This document shows positions 10,771 to 21,419 of a stretch of DNA of 64,000 nucleotides, piece by piece. How positions within the stretch are numbered: position 1 is the first letter of the stretch; each line of letters begins with the position of its first letter. Below the pieces are notes generated by a model that was not told the DNA's origin, ran no database searches, and saw nothing but the letters and a program-made list of their open reading frames with translations. The DNA is from Tanypteryx hageni (lineage: Eukaryota > Arthropoda > Insecta > Odonata > Petaluridae). Location of the stretch: assembly GCA_028673005.1 (NCBI GenBank), contig CM054120.1, positions 59,456,057 to 59,520,056 on the forward strand. The letters are read 5' to 3'. The position numbers and the translations under genes were made by a program.

Positions 10771-11262
10771 GGCGAGCGGGTAAGAAGGTGGGGCAAGTTA
10801 GCCACCCCCCGCAGAAGGAGTGGGCCCGACCGTGCAATGGTAGCCCCGGGGTTAACCCGCTCGCGTCGAGGCGTGCTGCCAACTCCCTGGTGGCACCTGG
10901 TCGAGTCCCGGAAGGCTCTGGGGAGTCCCGCAGCGACTTACGTACTTCCCCCCGAAAGGGGGTTTTCCCGCACCAGGCAGACGAACTCCCACAGAGTGTT
11001 AGTTTGTCCTGTCCTATCAATCAATAGGAAAAGGTCGAACGGGTGAGAAGGTGGGACAAGTTAGCCACCCCCCGCGGAAGAAGTGGGGCCGACCGTGCAA
11101 TGGCAGCCACTCGGGATTGGCCCGCTCGCGTCGAGGCGTGCTACCAACACCCTGGTGGTACCTGGTCGAGTCCCGGAAAGCCCTAGGGAGTCCCGCAGCG
11201 ACTTACGTACTTCCCCCTCAAGAGGGGTTTTCCCGCACCAGGCAGACGGACTCCCGCGTTAG
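10771..11262 (-). repeat. Two 263-bp tandem monomers in the LINE 5' region
   Basis: A GC-rich unit beginning near 10778 (GGGTAAGAAGGTGGGGCAAG on the plus strand) recurs at 11041 (GGGTGAGAAGGTGGGACAAG), an offset of exactly 263 bp. It stays recognisable to a shared cttccccc...ttttcccgcaccaggcagacg block. The units are similar but not identical. They lie immediately upstream of ORF1 and are far more GC-rich than the surroundings. In some LINE families (mouse L1 is the known case) such 5' monomers carry promoter activity; that role here is inference. Confidence 0.85.
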
Positions 11263-11270
11263 TAACTAAA

Positions 11271-11438
11271 ATGAGAGAAATTTTTTAAAAGAATGATCCG
11301 CAATGTGGAGAGTATGAGCCGTGATTTAACTATCGGTTGTCGGTCAACCAATCCGGAGTCAGAGACCTGTTTTAGATAGGCTAGGCTCGCTAGTCATCTG
11401 CACCAGAGTCAGAATCCAGAATCCGGAATCCAGAATCC
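11271..11438. other. 5' flank of LINE, with a short AGAATCC-type repeat
   Basis: At about 11408-11438 a 7-8 bp motif (cagaatc / cggaatc / ccagaatc) is repeated four to five times directly before the fourth CT-rich unit core. No gene is seen. Confidence 0.5.
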
Positions 11439-11576
11439 AGATTTCCTAGTCTCACTCTTGCCCTAATAAATACAATTATCTACCTATCTTTCCCTCTCCC
11501 TTCTTCGCTAACTCCATCCCTCTCTCTCCTTCTCTCTCACTCCCTCTCATTCTCCCCCTCCTCTCTCTCTCTCGCA
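11439..11576 (+). repeat. Fourth copy of the CT-rich ~150-bp unit
   Basis: It starts with agatttcctagtctcactct, then gccctaataaatacaattat, then a CT-rich spacer, matching the units at 6206 and 6351. It lies beyond the LINE's 5' end, suggesting that the LINE inserted into, or was duplicated along with, this repeat block. Confidence 0.6.
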
Positions 11577-12106
11577 TAAAAGCATTCAGAGCTCGCCTTC
11601 CTTAAGAATTTTCTAATGTATAAGGTCTGATATTTCTGTCTATGCTTCTGTGTATAACGGTGATGAGGTAAATTATGACTTTTTCGCGCCTAAAATTCGA
11701 ATTACTCGATCAAATATGCAGATATAAACTTGAAATTTGTCGTAGATACGTAATCTATTCCGATTTTAAAATGCTGTGACGAAGGAAAATTTACAAAAAA
11801 CGTCCAGATTTCTACGCCAGGGGATGATTTGCATTCTTCATAAGGTAGCACGTAAGAATCGACCTTTTGAAGAGCAAGCATTTTTCATTTCTAGCCTCTC
11901 TTTTGTTTTTTCTCCCCTATTTGGTCATAGAAATCTCAATTATGATTGTAAATCGGCTCGAGGATCATTTCCGAAGACTAGTCTCAATTACTCCTTCGCC
12001 TTCCTGCATTAACATCCATATTATTATGAAAATATTTCAGAACTTCTCTTAAATCAGTTTTCTTTGCGCTTCCATTGGAAGAGTATCTGTTTCTTAATGG
12101 TACGCT
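11577..12106. other. Intergenic, no gene recognised
   Basis: Short overlapping frames only. The last 8 bp (12099-12106, GGTACGCT) are the left target duplication of the hAT element that follows. Confidence 0.4.
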
Positions 12107-13752
12107 CAGGGCCGGCTTCAGACATTTCGCCGCCCTGAGGCGGGAACCGTTCGGCCGCCCCCCTCGTTCCATGGGTTAACATTTGAAAGGTAAGCTATTA
12201 GCCATATATTAACAAAATTACGAGTATTTAAATTAAAACACTGCAAAACAAATCCCGTCTTTTATTTTCATCATTTAAAAGCCACCCTTGGCATTTTTTG
12301 GATGCAAAGTCGTCAATTATATCTTCGTATTTTAATGATTGCATAATATCACTTTCTATGGACATAATTGACACCAGTTATACAATCGTCAGACACTGTT
12401 GTACATAAATAATTCTTGATAATTTTTAACTTGGAAGACGTCCTTAATGCAGATGCAACTGTAAAAAGCAAGGTTAACGAAATTCTAATGGCTATGAAGG
12501 TATTGGGGTAAAGAGCAGTTAATTTATTTTGTTGAATGAAATTCAATACATCTATAGGTAAAGATTTTGGGATGACTTGTTTCACTAAAACACTTAATTC
12601 CTCGCTCATATCTAGAGCATCACTTTCATCATCAACACTCGGTACAATCTGTAAATTCTTACAATGAACTTCTGTCCCTTGCGTAAATTTGTATTCTATC
12701 TCTAGTTCCGTTGCCAATTCTCGAGCATCTATAATAATTTTATTTAACCCTATTTCTGATGTAAAAATCTTCGAAATATGACTGAATCAGCTCCAGAGAA
12801 TTTATTAAAGTCTTCATATCCACGGATGGACCTTGCCACAATTTACTTACTCCACTTACTCTCAAATAGAATGTCGTACCAAACTACCAGCGAACAAAGA
12901 AATTTGAAATTTTTGATTTTTTTTTGCTAAACAATTGACCTCATTTCTAGAGGAAGAATAACGCGAATTATCATTCAGTATCTCAAAGAGAGCATCGTAA
13001 ACTTCTCCGATTTGAAATCTCAATGGCTTTAAGGCATTGATACGACTCTCCCATTGGATGTCACTCAAGGGTTTTATCGTCATTTTGGGAACATTCATAA
13101 TAAGTATTTCCCACCGTTTAGTTGAAGCAGAGAAGAAATTATTAATATTTTCAATCTTCAATTAATCTTTATTTATTCGTAATTTAAAACCAATGCAGCG
13201 GAACTCTACTGATCATAAAAACATGCTAATTATAGCAATATAGCTATTTTAAAAATTAAAGCTATCTTTAGGTTATAAAATACCCTGTCGTAACTCTTTT
13301 CTCATTCGATGCAGGTTGTATCCTGGACACCATCCCGCCAAGTTTTGGGACCTTACAATCACTGCCTTTCGGCCGTGTGCTATGTAGCGATCCCTTAACG
13401 CTTTCAACTCTCAAATTCTGCCAGAAAAATCCAAAAATCCAATCTTTCACGCTAGATTTCCCGCTATCTGCTAAATGATAGTTTTTTCCCCGCTAATCGA
13501 CTCCAAAATCCGCCAGATCTAGCTGGAAAAATTCAGATTTCCAGCAATGGGGTATATTATGAGTGCTTTTCTTGGTTTTCCCTTACCTCCCTCCCGTTTT
13601 TGCAAATGTGTCTCTTTGAGCCCACGCTGTAAGCTGTAATTTGTCAAGAGGGAACGGCATCAGTATGTCAACAGCCGCTGCATGAGACCGCCCCCTCGAC
13701 CCTGCGCCCTGAGGCGATTGTCTCACTTGCTTACTGTCTGAAGCCGGCCCTG
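12107..13752 (-). mobile_element. Complete but decayed hAT element with 18-bp TIRs and perfect TSD
   Basis: The left terminus CAGGGCCGGCTTCAGACA (12107-12124) is exactly reverse-complementary to the right terminus at 13735-13752. The 8 bp outside are identical, GGTACGCT, at 12099-12106 and 13753-13760. A 12-bp subterminal motif CGCCCTGAGGCG, itself nearly palindromic, lies 6 bp inside the left TIR (12131-12142) and 18 bp inside the right TIR (13705-13716). The interior carries a broken minus-strand transposase. The total length, 1646 bp, is shorter than an autonomous hAT, so internal sequence has been lost. Confidence 0.95.
12346..13161 (-). pseudogene. hAT transposase remnant (ZMYM1-like / TTF-type)
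   Basis: The N-proximal piece (13161-12862) carries FFSASTKRWEIL and LSDIQWESRINALKPLRFQI, close to the F-F-S-S-S-T-x-R-W and W-E-S-R-I-x-A-V-K-P-I-R stretch of ZMYM1-like transposases. The distal piece (12717-12349) carries LTALYPNTFIAIRISLTL and the C-terminal dimerisation block SSKLKIIKNYLCTTV. Between them (12861-12718) family-like fragments such as VVWYDILF-type text continue in shifting frames with several stops, so the gene is dead. The catalytic N-terminal half appears to be missing. The remnant sits entirely inside the hAT element bounded at 12107 and 13752. Confidence 0.85.
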
Positions 13753-13760
13753 GGTACGCT

Positions 13761-15007
13761 TGGCTTAAAGTCAGAAGAATAGAAGATTCCTTCGCTTAGA
13801 GGAATGTTTATGAAAAATAATAGCTTTTCTTGGATGCCGATGAGATCTACTCTTATACAAACGTAACCGTGCACCATCCTGAAACTGCGAGGTTTTATTT
13901 TTCTACAGTCAATCAATGTGGGATTCATTTGGGCCGTCGCGTGAGGTGTGTTAGAGAGGCGAGCACCTCAGGTGGTGATGGATTTTCTTCTTGCTTACTT
14001 ATCATAAATCGTGCATTTTTTATATCGCAGTTTTTGTCTACTGAAATTAAATCATTCTAATTCATTTCCTCAATTGTGGTTTGTTACAACATACGTAGTA
14101 TCTGCTTCGAAACAAAAGGTCGCTCTTTATGCATACGGATCGAAGCATTTGCATAAGCGTTTGCTTTTGCTGCTTTTTATGCATACCACCCATCATCTCG
14201 TTAAATATAGCGAGTAAAATTTAATTGAATGGTACTCGAACATTTTAAATTGGATCTACATATTACAAAGTGTCATTCGGACTAGAGATTTAATGACGTT
14301 TTAGTAACTGCGAAAGAAATTGTGGAAAACGGCTGATACGACATTTTCCGTTATATTATTGAATCTTTCTCGAAAAACCATTTTGAGGATAAAACCAAGA
14401 ATGAGATAATCTAGGATGTTAAACAAAATATTTATTTTTTCATATTGGATGCATCTGTTCAGTCGTTACAGCAAAGATTCGAATTATTAGATAGTCTTAG
14501 TGATGCATTTATTTCTTTTGGGCAAAATAAAAGATATTCGTCCGGTTAGTAAAAAAGAAGGAAAAGAAGCACTTTATGGATCTACGTTCTAAATTATCTG
14601 ATAATATTAGGAAAGTATGTGACATTAACGCCTTTGATAGTTGTTATGAGCTCGAAATAACTCTCGAGTTATTTAAAACCAAGAATGACAGTTTCTCATT
14701 TTCTGGGCTATATTTTCGCGAATTAATTATTAGGCACGTGTCTCATCGTTTCGATTTATCTTCGGACTCTTTTAATTCCGTCCGATTTCGACCAAATTTT
14801 CTGAATTTATTATATATCTTTGAATCAAATATTTTTTGCAGCATAGCCTGTGACTACGGAAATTTCGATTCCCCGAACTTTTCCTTTCTCCATTTAAATA
14901 GTGAATCAATGTTTTCAATAGCTTTCAATCATTCCGTGAAATGGCTGCAACGCGTTTACAACTCCGGGATTCTACGAACGCCAAACACCGAAGAATGAAT
15001 TGAAGTA
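13761..15007. other. Intergenic with one unassigned 140-codon open frame
   Basis: An open frame runs on the plus strand from 14576 to 14998 (140 codons). The translation is rich in Ser, Phe, Asn and Leu and shows no domain I recognise. There is no splice or promoter evidence, and it ends just before a MITE. I regard it as probably non-coding. Nothing else is recognisable here. Confidence 0.35.
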
Positions 15008-15344
15008 CAGTAGAATATCGATAATTCGAGTTTTGGTAATCCGAGCTCCACTTAATATCCAAAGTCGAGTTCTGAGAGACATTGCAACGAAAAAAGATGT
15101 CTGACAAAGAAACAAAATACTCTCGATGGTTTTTTCATCATTAATTTACTATACATATGTTTTATTATTGTGTCATTTCTCAAAGAAGGTTAAATTGTGT
15201 TTTGTAATTGTTTTTAATTATAAATATATCTAAATACGTGATTGTTTTTTAAAACTTTATATATTTGGTTATTCCGTATTATCCGAGTGTTTAATACTCC
15301 GATTTGGTTATGATCTCGGTTACCTGGGATTATCAACACTACTG
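15008..15344. mobile_element. pogo/Tigger-type MITE flanked by TA
   Basis: The left end CAGTAGAATATCGATAATTC and the right end (reverse complement CAGTAGTGTTGATAATCCCA) share CAGTAG and a gataat block, with TA immediately outside each end (15006-15007 and 15345-15346). Subterminal ggtaatccgag and its inverted counterpart near 15279 (attatccgag) match the 'ggataatccg' text typical of Tigger-type termini, also present in the element at 54128. It is 337 bp long and has no coding capacity. Confidence 0.75.
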
Positions 15345-15346
15345 TA

Positions 15347-16615
15347 ACATGAGATTTCGTCAATTCTTGCCTTAAATTGTCTTTCTATGTCGTTAATTTA
15401 AATAGTTCCCATCATAAAACTTCCTTTAAGAAGAAATAGCAGTTTCGTTTGATTAGCACTGTAATGAGAAGCGATATTAAACTCTTTGTTTAAATGAAGC
15501 TTAAATCGTTAGTGATTAATTCTTATTAAATCGAAAACAACGCTCCAGAAACCGGACAAAAGGCAATTAAGTGGAAGGGCAGAGGGGGAGGGGCGCAGCT
15601 AAAATATTTTGCACCCGGGCACCAGGCATGCTACCCGCGGCCGTGATCAACACGATTATCTCATTTCGCAGCGGTAATATATAAAAGCCAGAAAAATGCT
15701 TTGAGCTCCGATACAGAAAGATCTCTAAGACAACGACACGCTATGATCAAGGTCTATTAGCAAAGTGACCACAGTAGGAGAAGAGCTAGGGGAAGGCAAA
15801 TGTATATAAGGGGGAACGATGTTTTCTCCGTACATTCTTGAGCTATAAGTAAACACAGCTGCTCTGGGTGTTTTTTCACCCATTGTGTAGTATTTAAAGG
15901 TTAAATAAGTCAATTCCATACATCGTAATTTATCACTATAAAAATTCAATAGAGATATTATTATCTGGATGAGAAGGAATCAACACATTTTTCTCGATCC
16001 GAAAAAGGAATGGAATATGAAGAAACCAAACAGTGTTAGAGATCATAGCCGTCTACCGGAGGAGGGTTTTCCACCCGAATATTCGTCGATTGAATTCCCG
16101 GAATCTGTTCAACATAAAGAGCGGAAGTTTCGTATTTAGAATCCTATATTATGAAATATCTTTTAAAGGAAAAAAAAATTTAAAAAATCTCTCACATATC
16201 ATATTTTTTCCTTTTAAATTATGTATAAATTATAAATATAGCTTAAATATCAACAGAGAAATCAGCAGTAGTTGTAAATATTGTCATTTTTGCTTCAAAT
16301 ACTTTAGGGATCTGTAGACTGATCGCGCCACCTTAGTTCTGACTTCACTCTCACGGCCCGCCCGCTAGGGTTCAAGTCTCTACTAGGAGACGGGGAGGAT
16401 TTTATCTTGACCGTCTAGAGAAAAGCGAGGAAGCATCTGTTCTCCAGATGGCCCTATTCGGTATAGTTTTGTCTTAGTTACGTATTTCGCTTTTTTACTT
16501 TCTCATATACGTAGTCTATTGAGACAGTATTGTAATCATGTTCTACGCTGTATTTGTCTTCTTCACAATCATTATGGATAATAAAGAACGCAAGCACGGG
16601 CGAAGGGGAGGACAC
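15347..16615. other. Intergenic with a hAT-end-like stretch
   Basis: Around 15590-15650 'gaggggcgcagctaaaatattttgcacccgggcacc' resembles the subterminal part of hAT elements ending in a GC-rich TIR, and a similar stretch in the same orientation occurs at 17605-17680. Neither could be paired with an opposite end. No gene is recognised; the 94-codon frame at 16033-16317 has no recognisable domain. Confidence 0.3.
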
Positions 16616-16714
16616 GATTAGGCCTCGGTACGAACACTTTGGGTCGCTCGAGCAGGCAATATTTGTTCCAAGCCTTTTCGAGTCCTTTTCGGTTACCGCG
16701 ACCGAGGCCTAATC
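16616..16714. repeat. Short inverted-repeat structure, perfect 14-bp arms
   Basis: GATTAGGCCTCGGT at 16616-16629 is exactly reverse-complementary to ACCGAGGCCTAATC at 16701-16714, with a 71-bp loop. It could be a tiny foldback element or a transcribed hairpin. No target duplication was found. Confidence 0.6.
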
Positions 16715-19700
16715 TACCTGTGTAAATGGTCTCCGCAAAAATAGTTCTATCCCTAATAAAGCCCTTAACGCGACCGTCCCCTCAGTGTGAACCAGCCATG
16801 GAGCGACTAATATAAGGGAGATGGCGCTCCCTATTCTAGCTGTAGCAGAGGGTGAAGTCAAGGGGCGTGGTCTGCCCGCCATATTTGTCAGAGTGAAAAG
16901 GGAAAGTAGGAGATACTAAAATGACAAAATTTCCCACGTAAAATTTTTCCGATCCCTTGATATACGCGGTCGTATGACTCAAGGCCGCTAATCAGTGGCG
17001 ACCGAAAATGGGTTCACCGTAGGAGAGGAATTTCCATTTACAGCATTGAAGATCCCTTTAAAAGCAAAGAGGTCGTTGCATTTCCATTTTAGAAAAGTGG
17101 AAAAATTCACCCTTTTTCCAGTTTAAGGTAAATATTTACGCTAATTCGGTAAGTAATTGAATTTTGCTTTAAAATATTAAAAACCCCGTTCTTTCAGCTA
17201 GAATACTGTTCTGTTTTCGAATTCGTATCCCAATTTCTAAGTAATTTAAAATTGCATTTTAATAAAGCCTTCCACTGAATCATATGCTTTTCTTTAGGGG
17301 TATTGAAATAGAACATTGGGGTTAAAAAGACCCCTTAAATATGAACTTTTTTGTGACTTTCGATTTTACTTGTCGGTTGTGTCACTCTATCTACCTACAT
17401 GCCAAATTTAAGATTTCTGGCCCTTCTAGAAGTACCTAAGAGTTTTATGTCAGTCAGTGAGTGAGGCACAAGTAGCTTTATTATTATAGATTTATGCGAA
17501 GAACTATTTCAATCAGTTCGTTCTGGGATACATCGACAGAAATCTATCAACTTCTCTCCACTTTCTATCGATTAAAAAAGTCACATTTGTTCATACCACA
17601 AAAATTCGCATGCAGGGGGCGCAACAGTGATATCTTGCACCGGGGCGCCAAATACCCTAGAAGTGGCCCTGCCTCTGGTATATTTTAAAGTTAACAAACT
17701 CGGTTATTATTTGGTCGAGTCTGCAAATATTTAATATGTACTTTATAATGATATGATATACATATATTATTCGTGAGGTAATTATTAGATGTTGCTTCGC
17801 TGCTTTTTTACATTAGATATCCTTAATATCGTATCTCTTTGAAAGATCTCGCATATTCCCAGGGATATGGGTACTTTAGGCTGAATACCGCTGATTTAAA
17901 AAATATGTTTATGTTATATGTTCTCATTTTGATTATACTTTTATAAGTAAAGCAACTTTTCTTTTTCAATGGTCACAAATTAAAACTATGAAACAAAATG
18001 CTCGGAATAAAAAATCAGGCTAATCATTGGTCAGAAAAGTCTCATGTTTTTCCCTCCAACTTGTGCTCATGAAAAACGCTTTGGGGAAATTTGACGGATA
18101 TCTCGGTGAACCAACATTTACCGCGTCTACGTAAAATTTGTCTCTAGTGGGGCTGGTCGATGATTAACTGGTAACATTTTACCAGGCAGTCCTCTATGAC
18201 ATACATGTTTTGACTCGAAATATTTAATTCTGCCTTGCCCTCTCGTTTTCTCTACCTACACGGAATGAAAAATAGGACGCATAATAATCGTTTTCACTAT
18301 TTTCTGATAATCGGGTGTTCCCAGATTAATTTTACACCAACAACATTCATGCTCTGTCAACGAGAATACTTCTGAAATCAGCGATTATTTAAGCTAAACA
18401 GAATAACTGTATTCCCGAGAACGCAATACGCACTATAAATTTTGCGAGAAATTGTAATATGTACTAACATTTTATAGTGAATTAATAACTTGAGATATTT
18501 TATGTGCTCTCGTTCACAAATACTCTGTCCCGCTATCAGACGGAGTGCATAAACGAATCGAATGCATATTAAGATAAAAATCATTATCTCATCTTGCACT
18601 TTTATTAGTATCGAGGTATTAATATTGACTGTTATTGTTTTCATAGAATGCACTGTTATGTTAATCTTTACGTATTATTACGCGTATATTCAATGGTTTT
18701 GGCAGTTCCTTTTTTGATCAGCTGAGCCCCATGATTAACCCCTCAACACCGATCTGTGCATGCTACGGACCTCAGTTTCTTACCGCATCCCCGGCCACTG
18801 TGCCGCGCTGCCTTAAATTTTCGCTATAGAGATAAGTTTTTCATTTTTTCGATTGCCTCCACGTTATTATATACGAAGGTTTTTACCTTAAGAAGACATT
18901 GAACACAATATTTTTCGAAACTTTTTAGTTACGCAAAACTAAATTATGGCTGGTCCGCTGGTTGATTTGCTGTATTTCTTCACCTTTAATCTATCGGTTA
19001 CTAAAAATATATTAATGTCTCTAATTCACTTTCAGAAATTAGCTCATTCTTTAGGGAAGGAAATAATTTGAAAAAAGTCGATAATTTTCATCAGAAAATC
19101 CCGTATTCAGAAAGAATACTATCAAAGAGACAGAGCAAAAGGCGAGTGTTCTCAATCAATAGAAATCAGTAGTGGTCAAGGTCGCTAAGGCACCATGAGA
19201 AGAAGGGAAATAGGGGACGGCTAGAGATGATTTACTCTCGTTTTCATAAATCGTATCAATGCGATGTTATTCGTAAACGGTTCTCGAGTGACAAAACATC
19301 CATGTTAGGAAGAGATAAATTGGGAGACACTCAGCTACTGCTTTGTAAGGAGAACGAAGCGGCAAGCTGAATACTTACAGAAAACTCGACTGGGTTATTT
19401 CGATGGAGTTGAAGTTCATAGGAACTATTTTAGCACTAAAAGCAATGATTAAGAGTTAAACATTTGTGTGGTATAAACCGTTATTACTTCATCATGCGAT
19501 GACGGATAACCTTAATGAAATTGAATTACGTAAAAAATAACTACAGTTACTATGGCGTAAATATTTCCAAATTTTGACGCAATCCGTTTATTTGGTAAAC
19601 TTTACAAATGTTAATTATATTTATAAGGAATACTCTCGGCTCACAAATGGAGAACTTGTAGAATAACTTATTCGGGAACGGAATAAAAGGAAACAATTGC

Positions 19701-20292
19701 GTGTAATACAACAATGTTAGGAATTATAATTTATTATCGTATAAAATTAAAGAAGAAATTTTTACCCGATAGATATAAAATGATGAGATTAGTTTGGAGC
19801 TTATATTACAGGGCTGTGCGTTTATATTGCCGGATAGAAAAATAAACCCAAGGGATTTCACATTGACAAATTTCTTATTGTTAAATCTTTAATTGGTACA
19901 GCAACACAAGAAAGAGCTAAGCGAGTACATATTTGTATTTGGCACCGACAAACCCTTGGTTTTATATTTCTCTCGGAAGAAGTCGTCGGCTTTTCAAATA
20001 ATTGTTAGGAAATATAGCACACCCATCAACTCACTACTTTTGATTAAGGCCTCACATTCTATTGCATACATTTACACGAAAATACTCTTATTGGAACAGC
20101 TTGCATGACAGGTTTAACGTGACCTACTGATTCAAATTTTAACCGTTTAAGACCGTTTTTTGTTTCAAAATTCCTTCTATGGTAGTTATTTTCAAAAAGC
20201 ATACACCTGATTATAAATGAGTTACTGAGTAAACTCCATGAAAAAATTACATGTTTAATACATGTTTTATGGATATTTTATATATTCTTTTA
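16715..20292. other. Long intergenic stretch, no gene recognised
   Basis: Around 17280-17500 lies a stretch ending 'tgtcagtcagtgagtgaggcacaagtagctttattattatag', whose low-complexity tail looks like the end of an interspersed repeat. At 17605-17680 a GC-rich hAT-end-like stretch occurs. A CAGTGGCGACC string at 16994 resembles a hAT terminus but has no partner. No RNA gene or supported coding region is seen. Confidence 0.35.
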
Positions 20293-20935
20293 TATGTAAC
20301 CACATCCCTGGAACAATCGGCTCATATCCTGCCTGGGCAGTTGCTTTGCTATGACAATAACAAACGTATAGATATAACCCAGAAATGGCTAATTGGACGA
20401 TTATATTATCTCAAGGAGTTAAAATAATCACTTGTTTTATCTCTCTATTTCAAAAAATAAATTTCAAAATTATATGCATGGACTTCTTCTAATACCGGCA
20501 GTGAAATGTGTAACTCAATACAAGAAACGTCCTGCCACCTAGAAGTAAACGCGTTCTGGGGATCATCGCGAGTATCTTAAGATCTTTTTTTTTAGATCAC
20601 ATGAGTACCTACAGTTCTACCTTTCTGAAACAATTCATTTGCTGTAGAACAAACTGTGAATTGAAGTCGATAAATGTAACCCTACCCCCGGATGCATTAG
20701 CTCATATACTGCCTAGACAGTTGCTTTGCTATGACAAAAATCAACGTATAGTGATTACCCAGAAAAGGCTAATTGGACGATTTTATTATCTGAAGGAGTT
20801 AAAATAATCACTTGTTTTAACTCTCTATTACAAGAATTCATTTTCAAAATTATATGCGTGGATTTTTTTAATACCGGCAGCGAAATGCATAACTCAATAT
20901 AAGATACGCCCTGCCACCTAGGAGCAAACGCTCGT
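20293..20935 (+). repeat. Diverged direct duplication, ~263-bp units 380 bp apart
   Basis: 20293-20555 and 20673-20935 align throughout: cagttgctttgctatgacaa, ggctaattggacgatt, aaggagttaaaataatcact, and a shared end cctgccaccta. About 117 bp of unrelated sequence separates the units. Divergence is moderate, so the duplication is old. No inverted termini or coding frames are evident. It may be two insertions of one short repeat. Confidence 0.75.
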
Positions 20936-21379
20936 ACTTAAAGAAACAAGGTTGGCCTAAGAAGGTACGTAGTGGATTGGATGTTCAATCGAAAAATCAA
21001 TTATTATACTCTTTATTAGGAACAACATGAAGCGAAGGGTAAACTTTATTAGTACTGTGGTGCAAGCGCGAGAAATATTATGAAATCTTACTCCATTAAT
21101 ATCCGAATATTCAAACATCACCAAATTGCATTTTTGTGTTGAATGAAAGGAGAAGTGGATCTTGTGAGGGTAGAAGAGGTTAAAGGATGGACAAGAAACA
21201 AATTTGTAGCGGTATATCTTTTGGGGAAAACTACCGGTGCCACCCCAAAATTCAAACTTACGAATTCTTAAAGGAAACAGAAAAGCGATGAGGATTTTAT
21301 AAAGCATTTTTAACATTTTTGAGAATGAACAGCAATGTGTATTGTATTTTTTACGAAAATACTCGAGCGATAAGGCATG
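20936..21379. other. Intergenic, no gene recognised
   Basis: A 119-codon minus-strand frame at 20957-21316 shows no recognisable domain and is probably non-coding. Confidence 0.35.
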
Positions 21380-21419
21380 CAGAGTAAATTGTTTTTAGTA
21401 TTTTTCGTCATTACTGAAA

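Larger units (their letters stand above)
6518..11270 (-). mobile_element. Jockey-like non-LTR retrotransposon (LINE), apparently intact
   Basis: Minus-strand order is: two 263-bp 5' monomers (11262-10771), gag-like ORF1 (10725-9367), EN-RT ORF2 (9377-6642), then a short 3' untranslated stretch reaching about 6518. Both ORFs are uninterrupted. ORF1 and ORF2 overlap by 11 bp in different frames. There is no RNase H domain, which fits the Jockey clade rather than the I clade. The 3' junction lies in the third CT-rich repeat core; I see no clear poly(A) tail or target duplication, so both ends are approximate. Confidence 0.9.

Noticed and set aside
11290..11301. agaatgatccgc, inverted copy of the ORF1 start region (10717-10728)
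   Set aside because: A 12-base match 560 bp apart with no extension; could be chance.
14576..14998. 140-codon frame as a gene
   Set aside because: No domain, no promoter or splice evidence; length is plausible by chance in 64 kb of AT-rich DNA.
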